NCBI GenBank assembly: GCA_002426275.1
Contig: DIPB01000160.1
Location: 619 to 8,920 of the forward strand
Source: Firmicutes bacterium UBA5499
GTDB lineage: Bacteria > Bacillota > DTU084
DNA: 8,302 nucleotides
Reading direction: 5' to 3'
Under the pieces are notes generated by a model. The model did no database searches. It worked only from the letters and a program-made list of their open reading frames with translations, and had not been told where the DNA came from. The translations under genes were made by a program, and so were the position numbers. Within the stretch, counting starts at the first letter, position 1, and each line of letters opens with the position of its first letter. Below, piece after piece: positions 1 through 5,223 of this stretch.

Positions 1-21
1 GCAATTGCGGAGGATGAAGAT

Positions 22-1188
22 ATGAACGCACTTGAGAGAATTCTAGGGCAGACCTCAGAAGCCTCTGAGCGTCTGGGTACCGAATATATGCCTCGTGAGG
101 TGATGCAACAACCCGCTGCTTGGCGGAAAACGGCGGAGACTATTTGCAGGCAGAAAGCGGAAATCGCACAAATGCTGGACGCAGGTCAACAACTGCTGTT
201 AAGTGGAGCCGGTACGTCAGATTATGTAGGCAGATCCGTGGAAACGCTGCTCCGTCAGCGGCTGGGCAAAGATGTGAAAAGCAGGCCCTCTACAGATCTG
301 GTCACAGATCCAGAGGGTCTTTTCCCTAAAAAGCCATTTGTCTTAATTTCGTTCGCTCGCTCTGGGAATAGTCCCGAAGGGAATGCTGCTTTCGCGCTGG
401 CAAACCAGCTGCGGCCTGAGTTCGCTCATCACATTGTGGTAACCTGCAATCCGGATGGGGAGTTAGCCGCTTTGGCTAAAGAAAGCAAGACTCCGGCGCT
501 GCTCGTCTTGATGCCGCCCGAAACTAACGATAAAGCCCTTGCCATGACCAGTTCATACAGCAGCATGGTAATAGCTGCGCAAGGGTTCGCTTATCTTGCT
601 GACACGGAAACATATAGAAGACAGGTGGAGCAGCTTGCGGCAGCCGCTGAGCAGCTCTTGCATACGGTGCCGGACGCCTTAGCAGAACTGGGAGGGGAAG
701 GCTTTTCCAGAGCGGTGTTTTTAGGCAGCAACGCTCTGTTTGGGGCCGCCTGGGAAGGGCATCTGAAAGTGCAAGAGATGACAGCTGGTAAAGTAATCTG
801 CAAAGCCGAGAGCATGCTGGGACTGCGACATGGCCCTATGGCAGTAATCCATCAGGACACTGTGGTGGTCACGTTTCTTTCCGCAGATCCCTTCGTTGCC
901 CGTTATGAGCTGGATCTGCTGCGGGAAATTAAAGCAAAAGGTATCGGCTATAAAACTGTGGCCATCTGCCAGAAAGCGACGCCTGAAATCGCACAGTTCG
1001 CGGATCTGTTGCTTGAGACCAAGACTGATCTGCCTGACGCGATCTTGCCGCCGCTCTTTATTGTTCCAGCACAGCTGTTGGCTCTGTTTAGATCGCTGGC
1101 CTTAGGCCTGAAACCAGATGCGCCCAGCGCCGGCGGCGTGATCAATCGCGTTGTGCAAGGGGTGAAGATCTACCCTTACGCTAAATAG
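22..1188 (+). CDS. agaS: AgaS-type SIS-domain sugar isomerase/deaminase
   Basis: A 388-residue protein of the AgaS family, cytosolic enzymes annotated as tagatose-6-phosphate ketose/aldose isomerase and linked to galactosamine-6-phosphate deamination in N-acetylgalactosamine catabolism. Two SIS (sugar isomerase) domains are visible. The first runs from about residue 55 to 200, with SGAGTS at 61-66 and FARSGNSPEG at 111-120, the phosphosugar-binding serine loops. The second runs from about 225 to 365, with the AESMLGLRHGP segment at 262-272. The C-terminal INRVVQGVKIYPY (374-386) is typical of AgaS, and the length fits full-length members (about 385). The ATG is preceded by GCGGAGGA at 7-14 with good spacing. 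The flanking genes are unrelated and on the other strand; any partner aga genes would lie upstream of the window. No promoter is visible in the 21 upstream bases. Family assignment is firm; the exact substrate is inferred. Confidence 0.92.
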   Translation: MNALERILGQTSEASERLGTEYMPREVMQQPAAWRKTAETICRQKAEIAQMLDAGQQLLLSGAGTSDYVGRSVETLLRQRLGKDVKSRPSTDLVTDPEGLFPKKPFVLISFARSGNSPEGNAAFALANQLRPEFAHHIVVTCNPDGELAALAKESKTPALLVLMPPETNDKALAMTSSYSSMVIAAQGFAYLADTETYRRQVEQLAAAAEQLLHTVPDALAELGGEGFSRAVFLGSNALFGAAWEGHLKVQEMTAGKVICKAESMLGLRHGPMAVIHQDTVVVTFLSADPFVARYELDLLREIKAKGIGYKTVAICQKATPEIAQFADLLLETKTDLPDAILPPLFIVPAQLLALFRSLALGLKPDAPSAGGVINRVVQGVKIYPYAK

Positions 1189-1345
1189 ACCTATCAACCA
1201 TTCTAGTCTAGGTTCGACCGTCAAAGCAGCACTCCGTCGCCTAAAGGGAAATGGCGCAGCTGGTATTACTGCCTTTTTCCAAGGGAAACTGCAATTCTGA
1301 CCTGTTGGCGCCGTATCTGGTTGGTGATAAATTTCTTTTTTGCAT
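1189..1345. other. intergenic spacer after agaS
   Basis: No gene is supported here. A weak hairpin (GCAG/CTGC) followed by TTTTT around 1256-1277 could end agaS transcription, but it has only four good base pairs. The open frame from 1251 to 1439 on the plus strand has no ribosome binding site and runs through the terminator and the tRNA gene, so it is not considered real. Confidence 0.5.
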
Positions 1346-1369
1346 AAAAAAAGAGGCTCTCGGCCTCTT
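1346..1369 (-). terminator. intrinsic terminator of tRNA-Trp
   Basis: Read on the minus strand, a 7-bp stem AAGAGGC/GCCTCTT with a 5-nt loop (1351-1369) runs directly into seven Ts, two of them shared with the stem (complement of 1346-1352). It lies about 50 nt past the 3' end of the tRNA gene, the expected place for its transcription stop. Confidence 0.9.
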
Positions 1370-1417
1370 AGTTTGTAATTTCGTTATGCTATCTATTAAA
1401 TCTAGTTTCGAAAAAAA

Positions 1418-1493
1418 TGGCAGGGGAGACAGGACTTGAACCCGCAGCCCTCGGTTTTGGAGACCGATGCTCTGCCAGTTGAGCTACTCCCCT
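1418..1493 (-). tRNA. trnW: tRNA-Trp (anticodon CCA)
   Basis: The minus strand folds into a complete cloverleaf. The acceptor stem is AGGGGAG with CTCCCCT, followed by T8/A9, a GCTC/GAGC D-stem and a TCGGT/ACCGA anticodon stem. The anticodon loop is CTCCAAA, giving the tryptophan anticodon CCA. The T-stem is GCGGG/CCTGT with a TTCAAGT loop, and the discriminator base is G. The 3' CCA is encoded in the gene (1418-1420). It has its own promoter and terminator and appears to be a single-gene transcript rather than part of a tRNA cluster. The secE/nusG genes that often follow tRNA-Trp in bacteria are not present here. Confidence 0.97.
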
Positions 1494-1505
1494 GCGATAT
1501 TTAAT

Positions 1506-1534
1506 ATTTTATCATACAAACTATATTTCGTCAA
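1506..1534 (-). promoter_or_regulatory. promoter of tRNA-Trp
   Basis: On the minus strand there is TTGACG (1529-1534), a 17-nt spacer and TAAAAT (1506-1511). Each hexamer has five of six matches to the vegetative consensus. A start about 7 nt downstream would fall just before the tRNA 5' end at 1493, leaving a very short leader. Confidence 0.85.
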
Positions 1535-1686
1535 CGTGCAACAGGGATTTTTACCTTTTTTATCGAGCGGACTATGTAAGAAATTGGACGTTTGAAGTTT
1601 TTCTCGATAGACTTAATAATGTCATTGAGCGCAATTTTGTGAATGAAGTCTTCTTTCAAGCAGGAAAGATTGTCTCCAAGTCTCAA
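1531..1686 (-). other. possible small ORF or gene remnant, 51 codons
   Basis: A minus-strand reading frame from a TTG at 1684-1686 to a TGA at 1531-1533 lies between the permease and tRNA-Trp. It is lysine- and isoleucine-rich, with segments such as KEDFIHKIALNDIIKSIEK. The frame stays open further upstream through the permease terminator hairpin, so the true extent is unclear. Against it being a gene: no convincing ribosome binding site, no ATG, and its stop overlaps the -35 of the tRNA promoter. In AT-rich DNA an open frame of this length can arise by chance. I do not recognise a family; it could be a decayed gene end. Two 7-bp inverted repeats also lie here (1561-1567 with 1603-1609, and 1623-1629 with 1682-1688), so a structured RNA is a competing idea. 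Confidence 0.15.
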
Positions 1687-1715
1687 TGAAAATTGATTTC
1701 CGCGGAATTTTTCGT

Positions 1716-1748
1716 TGAAAGCCAGGGGAGAGAGACCCCTGGCTTTCA
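1716..1748 (-). terminator. terminator hairpin after the NCS2 permease
   Basis: A perfect 13-bp inverted repeat (1716-1728 with 1736-1748) with a 7-nt AGAGAGA loop (as read on the plus strand) starts 2 nt beyond the permease stop codon. The stem is GC-rich in its inner half. There is no long T-tract on either side, so it is either a terminator with a poor tail or a 3'-end stabilising hairpin. Confidence 0.7.
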
Positions 1749-1750
1749 GT

Positions 1751-3055
1751 TTAAAGGAAGAAAAAGTTAATGAAAAACAAGATCGAAACGACGTACATCA
1801 GCGGATGCACATCACGGTACTTGCCGGTGAACAGTTTAATCAAAGTATAGGAGATGAAGCCCAAACCAATGCCATTGGCAATGCTGAAAGTCAATGGAAT
1901 AGTTAGCAGGGTGATAAAGGCGGGAATGGCTGTATCCAATTTCTCAAAATTGATTTCTTTCACCACGCCCAGCATGAGGAACCCAACGATGATCAATGCT
2001 GGTGCCGTAGCAGCTGAGGGAATGATTCCTGCCAAAGGAACGAAGAACATGGACAGCAGGAACAGGATCCCTGTGACCACAGCTGTAAGGCCTGTACGTC
2101 CGCCCTCAGCCACACCGGCAGTGGACTCAACGTAAGTGGTAGCGGAGCTGGCGCCAAAGATGCCTCCAACCATGGCTGCCAATGAGTCAATTAATAAGAC
2201 GTTTTGCAATCTGGGCATGGAGTTGCCTTCAACCAGATGAGCCTTCCCGCCGACGCTGATCACAGTTCCCATGGTATCGAAGAAATCAGAGAGCATCAGG
2301 GCGAAGATGGTGGAAAGAAGGCCAAATTGCATTGCTCCTCCAATATCAAGCTTCCCGATTGTTGAAAAATCGAGCTTGCTGGTTAAGATTTGCTGGGGAA
2401 TAGGAGTGACGGTCACTTTGCTGAAAATAGTGACAAGCAAACCGATCACTGCGGTGGAGATGATTCCCCACAGAATAGCGCCCTTGACTTTCTTAACAAC
2501 AAAAATGATGGTAATGAGCAAGCCAATTAGCGAAACAATAGTGGCAGGCGCAGTCAAATTGCCTAAGCTGATGATTGTAGCGTCATTGGGCACCATAATG
2601 CCAGCTTGCTTTAGGCCAATGAAAGCTATGAATAAACCGATTCCAACGCCAATGGCTTGTTTCAGCGCTAAGGGGATAGCATTCATGACCGCTTCCCGGA
2701 CGCGAGTTAAAACGAGAATTGTAATGATTAAGCCTTCCCAGAAGATGATGCCCATAGCCGTTTGCCAACTAAGGCCCATGTCAAGGACCAAAGTATAGGC
2801 AACAAAACTATTTATTCCCATTCCGGCTGCTAACGCAAATGGATAGTTTGTAAAGAGACCCATAGCTATGGTCATAATTGCGGCCACTAACGCCGTGGCG
2901 GTCATCACACCTTCCGGAGGCATGCCGGCATCTTTTAGGATTACAGGGTTAACAAAAATTATATAGGCCATAGTCATAAAGGTAGTAAAGCCGGCAATGA
3001 CTTCAGTTTGCGCTGTGGTTCCACGTTCTTTCAAATGGAATAATTTCTCTAGCAT
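1751..3055 (-). CDS. NCS2-family purine permease (guanine/hypoxanthine type)
   Basis: A 434-residue integral membrane protein of the nucleobase:cation symporter-2 family, AzgA/PbuG branch, which takes up purine bases such as adenine, guanine or hypoxanthine with protons. Signatures in order: RGTTAQTEVIAGFTTFMTMA at 11-30, which begins the first membrane span; TNYPFALAAGMGINSF at 69-84; ALKQAIGVGIGLFIAFIGL at 130-148; SDFFDTMGT at 256-264, the family substrate-region motif; and GASSATTYVE followed by GGRTGLTAV, covering 301-326. The rest is a succession of hydrophobic segments consistent with the 12-14 spans of the family. The length is normal. The ATG follows AAAGGAGA with good spacing. It stands alone, with a terminator hairpin at its 3' end. 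No purine riboswitch core was found upstream. Which purine it carries cannot be told from sequence. Confidence 0.93.
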   Translation of the reverse strand: MLEKLFHLKERGTTAQTEVIAGFTTFMTMAYIIFVNPVILKDAGMPPEGVMTATALVAAIMTIAMGLFTNYPFALAAGMGINSFVAYTLVLDMGLSWQTAMGIIFWEGLIITILVLTRVREAVMNAIPLALKQAIGVGIGLFIAFIGLKQAGIMVPNDATIISLGNLTAPATIVSLIGLLITIIFVVKKVKGAILWGIISTAVIGLLVTIFSKVTVTPIPQQILTSKLDFSTIGKLDIGGAMQFGLLSTIFALMLSDFFDTMGTVISVGGKAHLVEGNSMPRLQNVLLIDSLAAMVGGIFGASSATTYVESTAGVAEGGRTGLTAVVTGILFLLSMFFVPLAGIIPSAATAPALIIVGFLMLGVVKEINFEKLDTAIPAFITLLTIPLTFSIANGIGLGFISYTLIKLFTGKYRDVHPLMYVVSILFFINFFFL

Positions 3056-3165
3056 GTTGTTCTCCTTTCAGCTTAAAGATTGACTAAGTTTTTCCCCCGT
3101 GAAATTCCTCTCTCCTTAATCAAAACACCGTAGCGGACAGTTTATCCCTCCTTTGCAATTTCAAT

Positions 3166-3216
3166 TGTATAGATCCGCGGAAGTAATATGTTATTAAACG
3201 TCGTTTTTCCACGGAT
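3166..3216 (-). promoter_or_regulatory. possible permease promoter with inverted-repeat operator
   Basis: On the minus strand, ATAACA (3189-3194), a 17-nt spacer and TATACA (3166-3171) form a modest promoter (four of six matches each), about 110 bp before the permease start. An 8-bp inverted repeat, ATCCGCGG (3173-3180) and CCACGGAT (3209-3216), with one G-T wobble if read as RNA, places one arm in the spacer and the other upstream of the -35. The arm centres are 36 bp apart. This geometry would suit a repressor site, but as RNA the same repeat could be a stem with a 28-nt loop. The regulator is unknown. Confidence 0.3.
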
Positions 3217-3365
3217 ACTCATGAAAAATTTTTAAACAGTTATATTTTCGCTGCTCAATGGTAAAAATCCTCTATTGAAAGTGAACATTTTTGCTTCCGA
3301 GTGTTACGGTAACTTGTGAAAAGCCGAACCGCCCACTTTACATGATTAGTCTAGCAGATCCAGTT

Positions 3366-3408
3366 GCCGTTAGCCCATAGCGATTTGTTAAATATTGGTT
3401 AAAACGGC
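3366..3408. repeat. inverted repeat GCCGTT / AACGGC
   Basis: GCCGTT (3366-3371) pairs with AACGGC (3403-3408). Four more pairs (AGCC/GGTT) follow after a 2-nt bulge, leaving a 21-nt loop. On the plus strand it is followed by CCTATTTTTCC, so it could act as a weak terminator blocking transcription into the PduL promoter. A DNA-binding site is equally possible. Confidence 0.3.
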
Positions 3409-3437
3409 CCTATTTTTCCTTCAGAGGAGGATTTTAT

Positions 3438-3465
3438 TTGTCAGATGTCGTATAACTATTATAAT
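3438..3465 (+). promoter_or_regulatory. promoter of the pduL block
   Basis: TTGTCA (3438-3443), a 16-nt spacer and a perfect TATAAT (3460-3465). The expected start near 3472 would give a leader of about 30 nt to the TTG start of pduL. This is the strongest protein-gene promoter in the window. Confidence 0.8.
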
Positions 3466-3500
3466 AGAATAACCTAGTTTATGGAAAGGGATGACCCAAA

Positions 3501-4088
3501 TTGGACAGGCAAATTATTTCTAAAGTGACGGTGGGAATCTCCGCCCGCCATATTCATTTGAATCGGGAAGATATGGATAAACTCTTTGGCCCTGGTTCTG
3601 AGCTCACCTTCGTCAAAGCGCTCACCCAACCAGGGCAGTTTTCTGCCGAAGAGCAGGTAACGCTCGTAGGTCCCAAGCGAGAAATTAAAAATGTTCGGGT
3701 CTTAGGGCCGCTACGAGCGCAAACTCAGGTTGAAATCTCTCGGACAGATGCTTTTTCACTGGGCATCAAACCTCCTGTGAGAGATTCCGGGGATCTTGCA
3801 AATTCAGCGCCGTTGAAAGTTGTAGGTCCCAAAGGAGAAATAGAGCTCACTGAAGGCGCGATCATCGCCAAGCGGCATATCCACATGACTCCTCAGGACT
3901 CCGAAAGACTCGGACTGAAAGACAAGGATATAGTTTCCGTACGAGTCGCGGAAGGAGACCGCGCTTTAACATTTGACCAGGTCTTAATACGGGTTAGCGA
4001 TAAGTTTGCCCTGGACTTTCATGTGGACACTGATGAAGCCAATGCGGCGGAAATTAAAAATGGACAGCTAGTTGAAATCTTACGGTGA
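3501..4088 (+). CDS. pduL: PduL-type phosphate acyltransferase (phosphotransacylase)
   Basis: A 195-residue PduL-family enzyme exchanging acyl-CoA and phosphate for acyl-phosphate and CoA, a step that feeds acetate or propionate kinase for ATP formation. Both halves of the PduL fold show their metal-binding signatures: ARHIHLN at 15-21 (His17, His19) and KRHIHMT at 124-130 (His126, His128), plus His174 in LDFHVDTDEANA. The conserved VRDSGDL at 93-99 carries the arginine implicated in catalysis in this family. The protein begins almost directly at the first domain, so it lacks the N-terminal encapsulation peptide of microcompartment PduL and is presumably cytosolic. It starts with TTG: an in-frame TGA at 3492-3494 rules out a longer form, and AAAGGG (3485-3490) is about 10 nt upstream. 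No microcompartment shell genes or acetate kinase are in the window. The acyl chain preferred is unknown. Confidence 0.93.
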   Translation: MDRQIISKVTVGISARHIHLNREDMDKLFGPGSELTFVKALTQPGQFSAEEQVTLVGPKREIKNVRVLGPLRAQTQVEISRTDAFSLGIKPPVRDSGDLANSAPLKVVGPKGEIELTEGAIIAKRHIHMTPQDSERLGLKDKDIVSVRVAEGDRALTFDQVLIRVSDKFALDFHVDTDEANAAEIKNGQLVEILR

Positions 4089-4114
4089 TATTTTCTGTTA
4101 AATTAGCGTATAAT
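4085..4114 (+). promoter_or_regulatory. possible internal promoter before the FmdB-like gene
   Basis: A perfect TATAAT at 4109-4114 lies in the 47-nt gap after pduL. The best -35 is GTGATA (4085-4090, four of six matches) with an 18-nt spacer, overlapping the pduL stop. It may supplement read-through from the pduL promoter. Confidence 0.4.
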
Positions 4115-4135
4115 ATAGACAAGGAGTGCTACCAG

Positions 4136-4363
4136 ATGCCTATTTTCGAATATCGTTGTCAGGATTGTCATGCTACTTTTGAACAACTCTTTCTCTCTAC
4201 GGATAAAGAACTACCAGTGTGTGCTAAATGCGGAAGTAAAAACGTAAAACGTTTGCTCTCCAATTTTGGCTTTCGCATGGTCACAGGCAGTACCATGAGC
4301 GCTGGAGCTGAAGCTAACTGTGGCGGTTGTTCCGCAAAAAACTGCAGCAGTTGCCATCACTAA
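4136..4363 (+). CDS. FmdB-family zinc-ribbon protein
   Basis: A 75-residue protein whose start, MPIFEYRCQDCHATFEQ, is the hallmark of the FmdB/CxxC zinc-ribbon family, small regulatory-type proteins of unproven function. A first Zn site is formed by Cys8/Cys11 and Cys29/Cys32 (PVCAKC). The C-terminal tail adds a second cysteine cluster, CGGC at 62-65 and CSSC at 70-73, ending in His-His, which could bind another metal ion. The ATG at 4136 is preceded by AAGGAG (about 4120-4125). A longer in-frame form from 4085 would add 17 residues before the conserved MPIFEY and overlap the pduL stop, so it is rejected. The gene sits 47 nt after pduL and 45 nt before the YjbQ-like gene, and is probably co-transcribed. 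Family membership is firm; role and partner are unknown. Confidence 0.87.
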   Translation: MPIFEYRCQDCHATFEQLFLSTDKELPVCAKCGSKNVKRLLSNFGFRMVTGSTMSAGAEANCGGCSAKNCSSCHH

Positions 4364-4368
4364 AAGTC

Positions 4369-4391
4369 GACCAAGGCTCTGTGTCTTGGTC
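4369..4391 (+). other. hairpin next to the YjbQ-gene ribosome binding site
   Basis: GACCAAG (4369-4375) and CTTGGTC (4385-4391) form a perfect 7-bp stem with a 9-nt loop. The ribosome binding site GGGAGG (4393-4398) begins one base after the stem. There is no T-tract, so it is not an ordinary terminator. It may influence translation start or mark an RNA processing point between the two genes. Confidence 0.5.
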
Positions 4392-4408
4392 TGGGAGGCG
4401 TTTTCATA

Positions 4409-4801
4409 ATGTTGAAACAACTTACAGTAACAACCACAAACCGTACGGATTTCCTCAACATCACTTCCAAAGTGCAAAGAGCCATTGAGGAATTAAGCGT
4501 TAAAAACGGACTGTGCACTGTCTGCGTACAGCATACCACGGCAGGAATCTTCATCAACGAAAGCAGCGATCCGGCAGTGCGCAGCGATCTTGCTGATTTC
4601 CTTGAAAAGCTAGTTCCTTGGGGAGCTAACTGGCAACATTTAGAGGGCAATGCCGCGGCTCATATTAAAGCGATTCTTTGCGGTAACAGCCAAAGCATAC
4701 CTGTGGTGGCCGGTAGATTACAGCTGGGAATCTGGCAGGGAATTTTTCTGGCAGAATTTGACGGTCCGCGCAGCAGGAAGATATTATTGTCCTTTACGTG
4801 A
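4409..4801 (+). CDS. YjbQ/UPF0047 family protein (secondary thiamine-phosphate synthase type)
   Basis: A complete 130-residue UPF0047/YjbQ protein. The family is annotated as secondary thiamine-phosphate synthase, from complementation seen with members of the family; the physiological role remains uncertain. All signature blocks are present: QHTTAGIFINE at 41-51, DPAVRSDL at 54-61, HLEGNAAAHIK at 77-87 (His77, Asn81 and His85 are likely metal or substrate ligands), GRLQLGIWQGI at 102-112, and the C-terminal EFDGPRSRKI at 116-125. The ATG has GGGAGG at 4393-4398, about 10 nt upstream. It follows the FmdB-like gene by 45 nt containing a hairpin, so co-transcription is likely. No thiamine biosynthesis genes or TPP riboswitch are nearby, which gives no support for a thiamine role from context. 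Confidence 0.92.
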   Translation: MLKQLTVTTTNRTDFLNITSKVQRAIEELSVKNGLCTVCVQHTTAGIFINESSDPAVRSDLADFLEKLVPWGANWQHLEGNAAAHIKAILCGNSQSIPVVAGRLQLGIWQGIFLAEFDGPRSRKILLSFT

Positions 4802-4835
4802 TACGCTACATATTTTTCACTGAAAAAACAAATCT

Positions 4836-4854
4836 TTTACATAAACTCTGTAAA
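4836..4854. repeat. short inverted repeat TTTACA-N7-TGTAAA
   Basis: A perfect 6-bp inverted repeat with a 7-nt centre, 35 nt after the YjbQ-gene stop. The shape resembles a dimeric repressor operator. No good promoter hexamer pair overlaps it, so its role is unassigned. Confidence 0.3.
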
Positions 4855-4867
4855 TGCTTGCAGGAAA

Positions 4868-4927
4868 AGTAGCGGCTACTAACGAAATAGTCCATTGGGG
4901 GAAAACTATTTCCCGGAGCGAAGCGGG
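4868..4927 (+). ncRNA. putative structured leader before the small zinc-ribbon gene
   Basis: Three potential hairpins lie back to back in the 165-nt gap before the zinc-ribbon gene: AGTAG/CTACT with a CGG loop (4868-4880), GAAATAGT/ACTATTTC with a 13-nt loop (4884-4912, eight perfect pairs), and CCCG/CGGG (4912-4927). A purine-rich stretch then leads to AGGAGG at 4952-4957. The density of pairing suggests a regulatory 5' RNA. It matches no riboswitch class that I can recognise by eye (checked by inspection for TPP, SAM, c-di-GMP, T-box, purine and M-box cores). Confidence 0.35.
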
Positions 4928-4951
4928 AGCGGAGAACGAGTAAGTGGTTAT

Positions 4952-4958
4952 AGGAGGG
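4952..4958 (+). promoter_or_regulatory. ribosome binding site that sets a TTG start
   Basis: AGGAGGG here is the only strong Shine-Dalgarno in the gap. It is 9 nt from the TTG at 4967, which opens the zinc-ribbon frame. The nearer ATG at 4962 is only 3-4 nt away and in another frame that ends after 39 codons. Confidence 0.7.
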
Positions 4959-4966
4959 ACAATGAT

Positions 4967-5143
4967 TTGTTCACGAAAATATGTCCCCATTGTCACAGCA
5001 AATCCTACTCGTCCAGCGAGAACGGACCATGGGTCTGTCCTCAGTGTAATGCCGATATCACAGAAGTCCCAGTCTTTGTAGGCATCATCAGTGATGAACA
5101 TCCTATAGCTGAGAGGAAAGTGAACGAGCAAGACACAGATTAA
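4967..5143 (+). CDS. small zinc-ribbon protein, 58 residues
   Basis: A short protein with one clear zinc ribbon: CPHC at 6-9 and CPQC at 24-27, separated by 14 residues, then a polar, acidic tail to residue 58. The TTG start is chosen because AGGAGGG lies 9 nt upstream. The same frame is open back to a TTG at 4895, but that sits inside a hairpin loop without a ribosome binding site, and the added residues would be encoded by the Shine-Dalgarno itself. No enzyme motif is visible; it may be a metal-binding adaptor or a nucleic-acid-binding protein. It is the second cysteine-rich small protein in this block. The stop codon is the first base triplet of a large terminator palindrome. Product type is fairly secure; function is unknown. 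Confidence 0.72.
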   Translation: MFTKICPHCHSKSYSSSENGPWVCPQCNADITEVPVFVGIISDEHPIAERKVNEQDTD

Positions 5144-5166
5144 AGCGGGCAAATTTGCCCGCTTTA
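5141..5166 (+). terminator. perfect 26-nt palindromic terminator
   Basis: TAAAGCGGGC AAATTT GCCCGCTTTA is a perfect palindrome whose first three bases are the stop codon of the zinc-ribbon gene. It forms a GC-core stem with A/T outer pairs and could end transcription from both sides, between two convergent genes. The U-tail is short in both directions. Confidence 0.7.
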
Positions 5167-5192
5167 AAAACTCATCTTAGTTTACATAAGAT
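5166..5192 (-). terminator. weak terminator of the HEPN-MNT pair
   Basis: On the minus strand, ATCTTA/TAAGAT (5174-5192) with a 7-nt loop is followed by GAGTTTTT (T-run complementing 5166-5170). It lies about 30 nt after the nucleotidyltransferase stop. The stem is only six, mostly A-T, pairs, and the adjacent palindrome probably gives extra termination. Confidence 0.4.
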
Positions 5193-5223
5193 ACATTATG
5201 CGAAGTAAAAACGCGCTCAAAAT

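Larger units (their letters stand above)
3056..3500. other. divergent intergenic region between permease and PduL
   Basis: This 445-bp gap has no supported gene. It holds a ribosome binding site for the permease (about 3062-3068, minus strand), a possible permease promoter with an inverted repeat (3166-3216), a GTTACGGTAAC near-palindrome around 3303-3313, an inverted repeat at 3366-3408, and the PduL promoter (3438-3465). I searched the permease leader strand for the conserved purine-riboswitch loops and core and for paired PurR boxes and saw neither; a single CCGAAC at about 3323 has no partner in the right position. Confidence 0.6.

Noticed and set aside
1251..1277. Intrinsic terminator for agaS
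   Set aside because: Only four contiguous pairs before a mismatch, too weak to call although a T-run follows.
1251..1439. Plus-strand open frame of 62 codons
   Set aside because: No ribosome binding site, and it reads through a clear terminator and into the tRNA-Trp gene.
2271..2798. Plus-strand open frame of 175 codons within the permease
   Set aside because: It is antisense to a strongly conserved membrane protein, and its composition mirrors the permease codons.
3056..3480. Purine riboswitch or PurR box pair upstream of the permease
   Set aside because: The conserved riboswitch core and loops are absent on the minus strand, and the single CCGAAC near 3323 has no inverted partner at the required spacing.
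4085..4135. 17-codon N-terminal extension of the FmdB-like protein
   Set aside because: The family starts at MPIFEY, the ribosome binding site fits ATG 4136, and the extension overlaps the pduL stop and a TATAAT box.
4817..5152. Minus-strand open frame of 111 codons opposite the zinc-ribbon gene
   Set aside because: It starts inside the palindromic terminator without a ribosome binding site, while the opposite strand encodes paired CxxC motifs behind a strong Shine-Dalgarno.
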